Assembly (NCBI RefSeq): GCF_008274695.1
Contig: NZ_VTOU01000003.1
Coordinates: 372,001 to 436,000 of the forward strand
DNA from: Sphingomonas montanisoli
Lineage (GTDB): Bacteria > Pseudomonadota > Alphaproteobacteria > Sphingomonadales > Sphingomonadaceae
Reading direction: 5' to 3'
Length of the DNA stretch: 64,000 nucleotides
Every line of letters begins with the position of its first letter. Position 1 is the first letter of the stretch. The notes beneath the pieces were generated by a model. It was given only the letters and a program-made list of their open reading frames with translations. It searched no databases and was not told the origin of the DNA. The position numbers and the translations under genes are program-made. Positions 51,753 to 59,717 of this stretch are shown one piece after another.

Positions 51753-53870
51753 TTACTTCTTCTCCTGCTTCTGGAGCAGCTTCGCGCGTTCGGCGACATA
51801 GGCGCGCAGATCCTCGGCATCGGCGGGGGTCAGATATTTGCCGAAGCCGATCATGCCGCGTTCCTTGAGCGCACCGTCGATCACCACCGATTTCCAAGCG
51901 GCCGCATCGGTCAGCGCACCCGAGCGGCGCAGATCGGGGACCACTCCGCTCGAGATCGCACCGGGGCCGTGGCACACCCAGCAGTCGCGCTCGAACAAGT
52001 GGCGGCCATGTGTCATCTGCGCATCGCTGAACTTTTCGGCGGGCGGGTTGGCGGGTGCCCAGGGGATGTGGTCGATCTTCGGCAGAGCGGCCTTGGCGCC
52101 GAGCCGGAAGACGTAGATCCGCCCGTTCGGCCGCACGATCGGATTGTCGTTGAAGGCCGAGGTCAGCGCATAGGCACCGCCATAGCCGCCCGCGACCGCG
52201 ATATAGTGCGCGCCGTCCAGTTCGAAGGCGATCGGCGCGGCCATGATCGGCATGCCGAGGTTCATCGTCCACAGCACCTTGCCGCTATCGGCCGCGAAGG
52301 CGCGCAGATTGCCCTTTGTATCGCCCTGGAAGACGAGGTTGCCTGCGGTGGTCAGCAGACCGCTATTCCACGGCTCCGAATAATCGAAGCCCCACGCCTC
52401 GCGCTGGCGGATCGGATCCCACGCGATCAGGCGACCGCCGAGCAACTTGCGGGTCGCCGCGAACGTTGCCGGGTCGTCGGGTGGCGAGGTGTCGTCGGTC
52501 TTGAGGCCTAGGTTCCAGCGGCCGGGACGGATCGCGAAGTTCGCGTCGTCCTGATAGCCGAACAGGGCCTTGTTGCCCGGGATATAGGCGAGGCCCGTCT
52601 GCGGGCTGAAGGCCATCGGCTGCCAATTGTGCGCGCCCAGCGCGCCGGGGGTGACGACCACCGCCTTGCCGCCTTGGTAGCGCGCCTCCGGATTTTCGAT
52701 CGGGCGGCCGGTCTTGAGATCATAGCTGGTGGCCCAGTTCACATCGACATAGTTCTTGGCCGAGATCAGCTTGCCGTCGGTGCGATCGATCACGAAGAAG
52801 AAGCCGTTCTTCGGCGCCTGCATCAGCACCTTGCGCGGCTTGCCGTCGATCGTCAGCGTCGCGAGCGTGATCGTCTGGGTATGGGTGTAATCCCAGCTTT
52901 CGCCGGGCGTGCCCTGATAATGCCAGCGATATTCGCCGGTATCGGGATCGAGCGCGACGATCGACGAGAGGAACAGATTGTCGCCCTTCCCGTCGCTGCG
53001 CAGCTTGTGATTCCACGGACTCCCGTTGCCGACGCCCAGATAAAGCTGGTCGAGTTCGGCATCGTAAACGATCGAATCCCAGACGGTGCCGCCGCCACCA
53101 TTCTTCCAATATCGGCCGAACCACGTCTGGCCCGCCTTTTCGGCGAACACCTTGTCCGACGCGGCATGATCGGGGCCGTCGGCGGGGTTGCCGGGGACGG
53201 TGTAGAAGCGCCACGCCTGCTTGCCCGTCTGCGCATCATAAGCGGTAACGTAGCCGCGCGCGCCCAGCTCCGCGCCGCCATTGCCGATGACGACCCGGCC
53301 CTTCACGATGCGCGGCGCGCCGGTGATCGTATAGGTCTTCGTCTGATCGACCGTGACGACCGACCAGACCACCTTGCCCGTCTTGATATCGAGCGCGACG
53401 AGCCGGCCGTCGAACGTGCCGACATAGAGCTTGCCGTCGTAGAGCGCGGCGCCGCGATTGCCGACGTCGCAGCATCCCTTGGCGCCATATTCGCCGGGCA
53501 CCTTGGGATCATAGAACCAGAGCTGCTTTCCGGTCCTGGCATCGAGGGCATAGACCTTCGACCAGGCGGTCGTGACGTAGAGGACGCCCTGATATTCGAG
53601 CGGGGTCGATTCCTGCGCGCGGTTGGTATCGAACTCGTGGGACCAGGCGAAGCCGAGGCCGCTCACGGTCTTGTCGTTGATCGCGGTCAGCCGGCTGAAC
53701 CGCTGTTCGTCAAAAGTGCCGCCATAGGTAACCCAGTCGCCCGGATTCTGCGTCGCCGCGAGCAGGCCGGACCAGGCATTGTCGACTTTGGGCGGAGGAG
53801 CGTTCGAACAGCCCGAGATCAAGGCGGTCGTCATCACAGCGGCGATCGCCGCCAGCCACGCTGCGCGCAT
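51753..53870 (-). CDS. PQQ-dependent alcohol dehydrogenase with fused cytochrome c domain
   Basis: A 705-residue quinohemoprotein. The N-terminus is lipoprotein-like (LISGC, residues 17-21). The eight-bladed propeller has W motifs, the vicinal disulfide GCC (133-134) over PQQ, the catalytic Asp327 in ESWDYTH and metal-side NGSPWN. The residue two after the catalytic Asp is Thr329, not the Asp typical of lanthanide-dependent XoxF-type enzymes, so calcium is expected. The C-terminal domain binds heme c through CWVCH (630-634). It should oxidise alcohols in the periplasm and pass electrons to the respiratory chain. PQQ biosynthesis genes are not in the window. Confidence 0.93.
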   Translation of the reverse strand: MRAAWLAAIAAVMTTALISGCSNAPPPKVDNAWSGLLAATQNPGDWVTYGGTFDEQRFSRLTAINDKTVSGLGFAWSHEFDTNRAQESTPLEYQGVLYVTTAWSKVYALDARTGKQLWFYDPKVPGEYGAKGCCDVGNRGAALYDGKLYVGTFDGRLVALDIKTGKVVWSVVTVDQTKTYTITGAPRIVKGRVVIGNGGAELGARGYVTAYDAQTGKQAWRFYTVPGNPADGPDHAASDKVFAEKAGQTWFGRYWKNGGGGTVWDSIVYDAELDQLYLGVGNGSPWNHKLRSDGKGDNLFLSSIVALDPDTGEYRWHYQGTPGESWDYTHTQTITLATLTIDGKPRKVLMQAPKNGFFFVIDRTDGKLISAKNYVDVNWATSYDLKTGRPIENPEARYQGGKAVVVTPGALGAHNWQPMAFSPQTGLAYIPGNKALFGYQDDANFAIRPGRWNLGLKTDDTSPPDDPATFAATRKLLGGRLIAWDPIRQREAWGFDYSEPWNSGLLTTAGNLVFQGDTKGNLRAFAADSGKVLWTMNLGMPIMAAPIAFELDGAHYIAVAGGYGGAYALTSAFNDNPIVRPNGRIYVFRLGAKAALPKIDHIPWAPANPPAEKFSDAQMTHGRHLFERDCWVCHGPGAISSGVVPDLRRSGALTDAAAWKSVVIDGALKERGMIGFGKYLTPADAEDLRAYVAERAKLLQKQEKK

Positions 53871-53975
53871 TCAAAGCTCTCCCTCGTCCCGTCGGCCGGT
53901 CATGCGCCGGCTTTTCCGATACTAGATCGGAAAAGCGGCAAGCCTTCAAGACGTGGTGAGTATCTGCCCACTCAA

Positions 53976-54100
53976 TCCTCCCCCGCCAGGGGGAGGTGTC
54001 AGCGCAAGCTGACGGAGGGGGAGGATGCGATGATCCAAAGTTGGCTGCCGCCCTCCCCCTCCGTCGCCTTCGGCGCCACCTCCCCCTGGCGGGGGAGGAT
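53976..54100. repeat. REP-like palindromic repeat, copy C
   Basis: Same organisation and nearly the same sequence as the element at 37073-37198: two outer CCTCCCCC hairpins, GTCAGCGCAAGCTGAC in the left arm and GTCGCCTTCGGCGCC in the right arm. It lies just after the actP stop (minus strand). Confidence 0.85.
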
Positions 54101-54111
54101 TAGAGGGTTGC

Positions 54112-55809
54112 TTAGTGGTCAGCGGGGCTGTGGACGCCGATGCCGGTTTCGGAACGGACACGCTGCAGCGGATAGCCGGCCTTGTCGATAGCCGCGCGGG
54201 GCGAGCGATCGAGCAGCGAGATCAGCCAGATACCGAGGAACCCGGCAGGGACCGAGAACAGAGCCGGCGAGCTATAGGGGAAGATCGCCTCCGCATAGCC
54301 GAACACCGCGACCCAGATGACCGGCGACAACACCGTGAGCACGAAGGCGGTGAGCAGGCCGATCGCCCCGCCCCACGCCGCGCCCTTGGTCGTGCAATCC
54401 TTCCACAGCAGCGACATCACCAGCACCGGGAAATTGCCCGAAGCGGCGAGCGCGAAGGCGAGGCTGACCATGAAGGCGACGTTCTGTTTCTGGAATACGA
54501 TGCCGAGAATGATCGCAGTGATACCGAGCAGAATCGTGGTGATGCGCGAGACGCGCAGTTCCTTGACCGGATCGGCGTCGCCCTTTCGGATGACGCTGGC
54601 ATAGATGTCGTGCGAGATCGCCGAAGCTGCCGACAAGGTGAGGCCCGCCACGACCGCGAGGATCGTCGCAAAGGCGACCGCCGAGATGAAGCCGAGGAAC
54701 AGGTTGCCGCCGATCGCGTGGGCCAAATGCATCACCGCCATATTGCCGCCGCCGCGCAGCGCCCCGGTCGCGACGTCGACATAATCGGGGTTGAAGGAGA
54801 TCAGCACGATCGCGCCGAAGCCGAGGATGAAGGTGAGCGCGTAGAAATAGCCGATCCACACCGTCGCCCACAGGATCGACTTGCGCGCCTCGCGGGCATC
54901 GGGAACGGTGAAGAAGCGCATCAGGATATGCGGCAGGCCGGCCGTGCCGAGCATCAGCGCGAAGCCGAACGACAAGGCCGAGATCGGATCCTTGATGAAC
55001 CCGCCCGGCCCCATGATCGCGCGGCCCTTCGCCGCCGCTTCGTCTGGGGAAAGGCCATTGTCGAGCGCGACCTTGGTCTTCACCTCGACCGCTTTCGAGA
55101 ACAAGGCTTCGAACGAGAAGCCGACATGCGCCATCACACCGACGACGAGGAACGTGGCACCCAACAGCAGCATCACCGCCTTGATGATCTGCACCCATGA
55201 TGTCGCGCGCATCCCGCCGAACAGGACATAGACCATCATAAGCCCGCCCACGACGGTGATCGCGTAGAGATAGGGCAGGCCGAACAGCAGCTGGATAAGT
55301 TGCCCCGCGCCGACCATCTGCGCGATCAGGTAGAAGGCGACGACCAGCAATGTGCTGACCGCCGCGAAGCTGCGCACCGGCCCCTGCAGGAAGCGGTAGG
55401 AGGCGACGTCGGCGAAGGTGAAGCGGCCGAGGTTTCGCAGCTTCTCCCCTATCAGGAAGAGCACGATCGGCCAGCCGACGAGGAAGCCGATCGCGTAGAT
55501 CAGCCCGTCATAACCGTCGTTGAAGATCTGCGACGTGATGCCGAGGAAGGAGGCGGCCGAGCAATAGTCGCCCGCCATCGCCAACCCGTTCTGAAAGCCG
55601 GTGATGCCCCCGCCGGTGTAAAAATCCGAAACCGTGCGCGTGCGCCGCGCGGCCGTAGCGGTGATCCAAAGCGTCGCCGCGACGAACCCTGCGAACATCA
55701 GGATCGCGGTCCAGTTGGTCGGTTGCTGGACGATCGTGCCGTGGATCCCGGCGTGGGCCGCGGTGGCTCCGCCCAGCAGAGCGACCAGCGCAATTGCGAT
55801 GCGGATCAT
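54112..55809 (-). CDS. actP: Cation/acetate symporter
   Basis: A 565-residue sodium:solute symporter family permease with about 13-14 helices and a signal-like first segment. Characteristic parts are [154 protein letters not shown] and [11 protein letters not shown]. It imports acetate and related short acids. It overlaps the DUF485 gene upstream by 4 bp, the usual yjcH-actP pair. Confidence 0.94.
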   Translation of the reverse strand: MIRIAIALVALLGGATAAHAGIHGTIVQQPTNWTAILMFAGFVAATLWITATAARRTRTVSDFYTGGGITGFQNGLAMAGDYCSAASFLGITSQIFNDGYDGLIYAIGFLVGWPIVLFLIGEKLRNLGRFTFADVASYRFLQGPVRSFAAVSTLLVVAFYLIAQMVGAGQLIQLLFGLPYLYAITVVGGLMMVYVLFGGMRATSWVQIIKAVMLLLGATFLVVGVMAHVGFSFEALFSKAVEVKTKVALDNGLSPDEAAAKGRAIMGPGGFIKDPISALSFGFALMLGTAGLPHILMRFFTVPDAREARKSILWATVWIGYFYALTFILGFGAIVLISFNPDYVDVATGALRGGGNMAVMHLAHAIGGNLFLGFISAVAFATILAVVAGLTLSAASAISHDIYASVIRKGDADPVKELRVSRITTILLGITAIILGIVFQKQNVAFMVSLAFALAASGNFPVLVMSLLWKDCTTKGAAWGGAIGLLTAFVLTVLSPVIWVAVFGYAEAIFPYSSPALFSVPAGFLGIWLISLLDRSPRAAIDKAGYPLQRVRSETGIGVHSPADH

Positions 55810-56132
55810 GCGTCGATTCCGGCGAGCAGTTCGGCGACCCGCGCATCGTAACGGCCATTGGCGCGGTGGACGTAGATCGCGCAGATCGCGACCGTGCCGA
55901 TGAGCATCGCGATACCCAGAACGACCGCGAGGCTCGTCGCACCACCCGCGATCGACTGCGCCATGAACGGCTTGTCGAACGCGATCAGCGAGATGAACCC
56001 GCTATAGACCAGCACCGTGATCGCGGTGAGCGTCCAGGAGAAACGCTGCCGCTCGCGAACGAGCGCGGTGTAGCGCGGATCGGCGGCGATGCGCGCTTCG
56101 ACGGTGCCATCGGCGGTGCTGGGTGTGGACAT
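55806..56132 (-). CDS. DUF485 family membrane protein
   Basis: A 108-residue protein with two membrane helices ([22 protein letters not shown] and [29 protein letters not shown]). The N-terminal [19 protein letters not shown] motif is diagnostic of the YjcH/DUF485 family, which is encoded with acetate permeases. It is the first gene of the two-gene operon with actP and may help assemble or regulate the symporter. Confidence 0.93.
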   Translation of the reverse strand: MSTPSTADGTVEARIAADPRYTALVRERQRFSWTLTAITVLVYSGFISLIAFDKPFMAQSIAGGATSLAVVLGIAMLIGTVAICAIYVHRANGRYDARVAELLAGIDA

Positions 56133-56265
56133 CCCCCCTCATCGTCGAGGACGCGGCCGATGGCAACTCGTCTGCGATAAGGCACGAAGCGTGTTTCGGC
56201 TCAGGAGCATTCGCGGTAGGCGTGGGCTGTCAGCACCGACATATGTGGAAAGGACGCCGCGCATC

Positions 56266-56730
56266 GTGTTTCCGTTCGCCGGTTTCCGCCTCATGCTGCC
56301 CGCCATCATGCCGTCGTGGCGTTTCTTCGATGGCGTGAGCGCCAGCCCCCGCGTCGACTATGCGCTGCTGCGCGACCCCGAAGCGGCGGCCGACCACTGG
56401 CAGGAATTCCGCCCTCGCCCCGCCGAACTGACTCTGCGCGCGATGCTGTTGCGGCTGGTTTGGAACCCGCAGTGGAACGAGAACCTGTTTCTGGTCAGCC
56501 TTGCCGAGCGATTGATCCGCGCCGACAGCGCGGAAACGGTGGCACACAGCCAGCACGAATTGCTGCTGCGCGTGGCCCGGCATCTCGATCGCGATGGGGG
56601 CTGCGATCGTAGCGCCTGCCTGCAGATCCGCCTGCGCCTCGTCCGCCGCGTCGGGCCGCGCGAGGATGTCGAGAGCGAGATCGCGTTTCTCTCGGGCGCC
56701 CAGCCGATCGCCGATCTGGTGACGCGATGA
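56266..56730 (+). CDS. Hypothetical protein upstream of an HTTM-like protein
   Basis: A 154-residue protein. The GTG at 56266 follows GGAAAGGA and gives (V/M)FPFAGFRLMLPAIMPSWRFFDGVSASPRVDYALL; an in-frame ATG at 56293 has no ribosome-binding site. The sequence continues DHWQEFRPRPAELTLRAMLLRLVWNPQWNENLFLVSLAERLI and ends with CDRSACLQIRLRLVRRVGPREDVESEIAFLSG. Trp-rich and without a signal peptide. It overlaps the next gene by 4 bp. The pattern resembles soluble partners of HTTM membrane proteins, but the function is unknown. Confidence 0.7.
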   Translation: MFPFAGFRLMLPAIMPSWRFFDGVSASPRVDYALLRDPEAAADHWQEFRPRPAELTLRAMLLRLVWNPQWNENLFLVSLAERLIRADSAETVAHSQHELLLRVARHLDRDGGCDRSACLQIRLRLVRRVGPREDVESEIAFLSGAQPIADLVTR

Positions 56731-57440
56731 CGTTCGAAGAAGCCCTGCAGCTGACATCCGCCATAACGGCACTGGCCTTCGTCCAGCAGAGCCTGGAGCA
56801 TCTGCGCCCCGCCGTGCGCCTGCACGAACGCCTGCTGTTCGCGCCGCGCCTGATCCTGTCGTTGCTGCTGGGTACGGCCAGCCTGAGCGCGCCGTCGCTC
56901 GGCCTTTCACCCGGCGTCCTGACGCTCGCGCTGGTGGTGAACCACCTCCTGATCCTGCCCTTCTTCAACGGCCCCTATAATGGTGGGGCGGATCGGATGA
57001 GCTTGCTCATCCTGCTATGCCTGGCGGGTGCCTATAATCTGCCAGAACCGGCATGGCGCGAACTGGCGTTCGGCTATCTCGGGATGCAGTTGCTGCTGAG
57101 CTATTTCATGGCGGGCTGGGTCAAGATCGCGAACCCGGACTGGCGAACGGGCCGCGCCCTGCGCGACGTTTTCCTGTTTTCGGCTTATCCGGCCGGGGAG
57201 AATATCCGGCGATGGGCCGCCCATCCCCGCCTGCTGCTGGGTGCGGGATGGGCAGTGATCGGGTTCGAACTCGCCTTCCCGCTGACCTTCCTGTCGCGCC
57301 CCGCGCTGCTGGTGGGGCTGGCGATCGCGGCATTGTTCCACGGTGCCAACGCCTGCCTGTTCGGCCTCAATCGCTTCTTCTGGATCTGGATCTGCGCCTA
57401 TCCGTCGATCCTGTGGCTCCACGATCGCGTGATAGGCTGA
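56727..57440 (+). CDS. HTTM-like membrane protein
   Basis: A 237-residue polytopic membrane protein with about six hydrophobic helices. Segments such as GYLGMQLLLSYFMAGWVKIANPDWRTGRALRDVFLFSAYP, GAGWAVIGFELAFPLTFLSRPALLVGLAIAALFHGANACLFGLNRFFWIWICAYPSILW resemble HTTM (horizontally transferred transmembrane, gamma-carboxylase-like) proteins, especially the helix with the H and the NRFFWIW end. Its start overlaps the stop of the 154-aa gene. HTTM proteins are often envelope-associated with unclear roles. A long hairpin follows the stop. Confidence 0.75.
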   Translation: MTFEEALQLTSAITALAFVQQSLEHLRPAVRLHERLLFAPRLILSLLLGTASLSAPSLGLSPGVLTLALVVNHLLILPFFNGPYNGGADRMSLLILLCLAGAYNLPEPAWRELAFGYLGMQLLLSYFMAGWVKIANPDWRTGRALRDVFLFSAYPAGENIRRWAAHPRLLLGAGWAVIGFELAFPLTFLSRPALLVGLAIAALFHGANACLFGLNRFFWIWICAYPSILWLHDRVIG

Positions 57441-57458
57441 CCGACGGGTGCAGACGGA

Positions 57459-57496
57459 ATTTCGGGGCTCCTGCCGAAGCAGGAGGACCCCGAAAT
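57459..57496. terminator. Long hairpin after the HTTM-like gene
   Basis: ATTTCGGGG-CTCCTGC and GCAGGAG-GA-CCCCGAAAT pair over 16 bp with a CGAA tetraloop and a two-base bulge. It lies 18 bp after the stop. There is no clean T-run, so it may be a rho-aided terminator or an RNA-stabilising structure. Confidence 0.6.
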
Positions 57497-58029
57497 CCAG
57501 ATGTCACTAAGGACAGGGTGGTGCAGCTATCAGTCCTTCGCAAACCCGTCTCCGCAGGTAGTTTCCCGTTAGAACGTGAAAATAACGCGAAACGCTGCCT
57601 TCTCCGGGGTCGAATGAAGAGTTTCGCCTACCACAAAGAGCAGAAAACCGGGGCTCTTGATCGCGCGTTCCCGTACTGAGCGAAACGGGAAAATCATTTG
57701 TCTCAACGGGCATCGTCCGACCGCAGTCGGGTATTCCGGTTCGCATCAGAAGAGCAGAAGCCGGCCAGCGCTTTTACGCATAAACCGCTGCCAGATTTCA
57801 ATTTTTGACTAGCTTCAGCTGCTCAACCGTTCAGGGTGTTCCTTGAAAATTCCGGCAATATAAATGGACTCCCTTGTCCGCAGGGAGTGCAATCCATGGC
57901 CGATCTCGCGACCCAAATCGTTTCGTTTACACGGCGTATCACCGACAAATTGCCCAACCGCAATTCAGCCTTTCGCAGCCATTTTTGTTGTAATAAATGG
58001 ATGCCCTCTTTCACCGAGGGCGACCGCCG
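57497..58029. other. Region without a recognised gene at the left edge of the mobile segment
   Basis: No convincing protein or RNA gene is seen. The DNA is less GC-rich than the genes to the left. TTTCCCGTT (around 57563) and AACGGGAAA (around 57684) form a distant inverted pair. ACTCCCT/AGGGAGT (57868-57888) is a small hairpin just after the AT-rich TATAAAT. A 45-residue frame from 57896 (MADLATQIVSFTRRITDKL) is possible but has weak support. The insertion boundary and any attachment site probably lie here or a little to the left. Confidence 0.4.
58003..58021 (+). promoter_or_regulatory. Hairpin covering the ribosome-binding site of the ParB-methyltransferase gene
   Basis: GCCCTC and GAGGGC pair around a 7-base loop just before the ATG at 58030. 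The GAGGG that would pair with 16S rRNA is inside the stem, so translation could be reduced until the stem opens. Confidence 0.4.
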
Positions 58030-59337
58030 ATGACACCGCTTCAGATCATTTACCGCCAGCCACAGATGCTGTCGGAGCATGGCCGCAACGCACGTCGACA
58101 CAGCACAAAACAGATCGATCGGCTGAAGTCTTCCATCCGCTCGTTCGGTTTCAACGCCCCTGTCGTGATCAACGAACAGGGTGAGATTCTTGCCGGTCAT
58201 GGCCGGGTCCGCGCTGCGATCGAATTGAAGCTTGGTGAGATTCCGACTGTGACGCTCAATCACCTGAGCCCTGCGCAGGCGCGCGCCTTCATGCTCGCAG
58301 ACAATCGGATCGCCGAACTGTCGACCTGGGACGAAGCCCTGCTGGCGGAGGAACTCGAGGAGTTATCTGCCACTGACGAGCCGTTCGAGATTACCGACAC
58401 CGGCTTCGAGCTGGCCCGGATCGATGTTTTGATCGAGGAGCGTCACAAACCAAAATCAGACGCGGATCCGGCCGACGCGCCAGTAGATCCGGGCGCTGTG
58501 GAAACCGTGTCGCGACCGGGCGACCTGTGGCTGCTCGGTAAGCATCGCCTGCTTGTCGGCAATGCGCTCGACCCGCTCAGCTACCGCGTTCTGCTCGGTG
58601 AGGAGCGCGCTCAGATGGTTTTCATCGACTCGCCCTACAACGTGCCGATCGATGGCCACGTGTCCGGCAAGGGTAAGGTTCGCCATAGCGAATTCGTGAT
58701 GGGCTCGGGCGAGATGAGCGATACCGAATTCGAGGCTTTCCTGCGAACAACTTTCGAGCGCCTTATCGATGCCAGCATCGATGGTGCCATCCACTATTCC
58801 TGCATGGACTGGCGCGGGCTCAGCGCAATGCTGTCGGCGGGGTCGATATATTCCGAGCTAAAGAACATATGCTGCTGGGTCAAAAGCCAAGGCGGAATGG
58901 GTTCGCTCTACCGTTCGCAGCACGAGCTGATTGCGGTCTTCAAATCGGGTACGGCGCCGCACATCAACAATGTCGCGCTCGGCAAACACGGCCGGAACCG
59001 CACCAATGTTTGGGCCATGCCCGGCATGAACAGTTTTCAACGCGGGCGGGCCGCCAAGCTGGCGATGCATCCGACGGTGAAGCCGGTCGCGCTGGTCGCA
59101 GATGCCATGCTCGACTGCTCGCACCGCGGCGGGCTGGTGCTCGATGTTTTCTCAGGCTCAGGCACGACAATGATCGCGGCCGAGCGCACCGGCCGCATTG
59201 CCGCTGCGATGGAACTCGATCCGCATTATGCAGACGTGTCGCTCCGCCGTTTCTGCGATGTGACGGGCATCGAACCGGTGAATGCCTGGACAGGACAAAT
59301 CGTTCGGCGCCGGGAACCGACGGGGGGCGGCCGATGA
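58030..59337 (+). CDS. ParB-domain DNA methyltransferase fusion
   Basis: A 435-residue protein. Residues about 1-110 form a ParB/Srx-like domain (LKSSIRSFGFNAPVVINEQGEILAGHGRVRAAIELKLGEIPTVTLNHLSPAQARAFMLADNRIAELSTWD). The C-terminal half is an N4-cytosine/N6-adenine methyltransferase of the beta order: motif IV appears as DSPY (200-203) before motif I FSGSGTT (374-380), with HPTVKPVALVADAM between. The usual motif is DPPY, so the Ser is unusual. The start at 58030 has GAGGG upstream; an ATG 33 bases earlier lacks one. It overlaps the DUF5681 gene. Such fusions are frequent in alphaproteobacterial prophages. Confidence 0.9.
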   Translation: MTPLQIIYRQPQMLSEHGRNARRHSTKQIDRLKSSIRSFGFNAPVVINEQGEILAGHGRVRAAIELKLGEIPTVTLNHLSPAQARAFMLADNRIAELSTWDEALLAEELEELSATDEPFEITDTGFELARIDVLIEERHKPKSDADPADAPVDPGAVETVSRPGDLWLLGKHRLLVGNALDPLSYRVLLGEERAQMVFIDSPYNVPIDGHVSGKGKVRHSEFVMGSGEMSDTEFEAFLRTTFERLIDASIDGAIHYSCMDWRGLSAMLSAGSIYSELKNICCWVKSQGGMGSLYRSQHELIAVFKSGTAPHINNVALGKHGRNRTNVWAMPGMNSFQRGRAAKLAMHPTVKPVALVADAMLDCSHRGGLVLDVFSGSGTTMIAAERTGRIAAAMELDPHYADVSLRRFCDVTGIEPVNAWTGQIVRRREPTGGGR

Positions 59338-59717
59338 GCGACGATTATGAAGTCGGCCGCGGCAAACCTCCGCGCGAACATCAGTTCAAGGCCGGCAATC
59401 AGGCAGCACGCGGACGCAAAAAGCGCCAGTCGATCTCACTGCCGGAGATGCTGGAAAAGGCCTTTAACCGGCGACGCCAGATCAAACGCGGTGGCGAGAT
59501 CGTGTCGATGAGGGCGGGCGAGATCATGATCGAGCGCTTCGTCCAGATGATGACGACTGGTTCGCCGCGTGAGTTGGTTATGATGTTCAGTCTCATCGAA
59601 AAGCATGCACCGAAGTTTCTCGAGCAGCATGCCGCCGAGATCGCGATCACATATCAGGCTGCCGAGGGGACCAATATCGATCTGCCGCCTTCCGATCTGT
59701 GGGAGACAGACAAATGA
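59334..59717 (+). CDS. DUF5681 domain protein (putative small-terminase-like)
   Basis: A 127-residue protein starting MSDDYEVGRGKPPREHQFKAGNQAARGRKKRQSISLPEMLEKAFNRRRQIKRGGE. The VGxGKPPxxxQFKxGNxxxxGRKK opening is the DUF5681 signature. The remainder is helical (MIERFVQMMTTGSPRELVMMFSLIEKHAPKFLEQHAAEIAITYQ). It is very basic at the N-terminus, consistent with DNA binding. It lies between the methyltransferase and the terminase large subunit with 4-bp overlaps on both sides, the place of a small terminase subunit in phages. That role is inferred. Confidence 0.82.
   Translation: MSDDYEVGRGKPPREHQFKAGNQAARGRKKRQSISLPEMLEKAFNRRRQIKRGGEIVSMRAGEIMIERFVQMMTTGSPRELVMMFSLIEKHAPKFLEQHAAEIAITYQAAEGTNIDLPPSDLWETDK

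Noticed and set aside
51753-53870. Lanthanide-dependent XoxF-type dehydrogenase
   Set aside because: The position two residues after the catalytic Asp is Thr, not Asp, and a cytochrome c domain is fused at the C-terminus.
57896-58033. 45-residue frame MADLATQIVSFTRR... before the methyltransferase gene
   Set aside because: No clear ribosome-binding site, Cys-rich odd ending and overlap with the next gene's leader; not enough support to call a gene.
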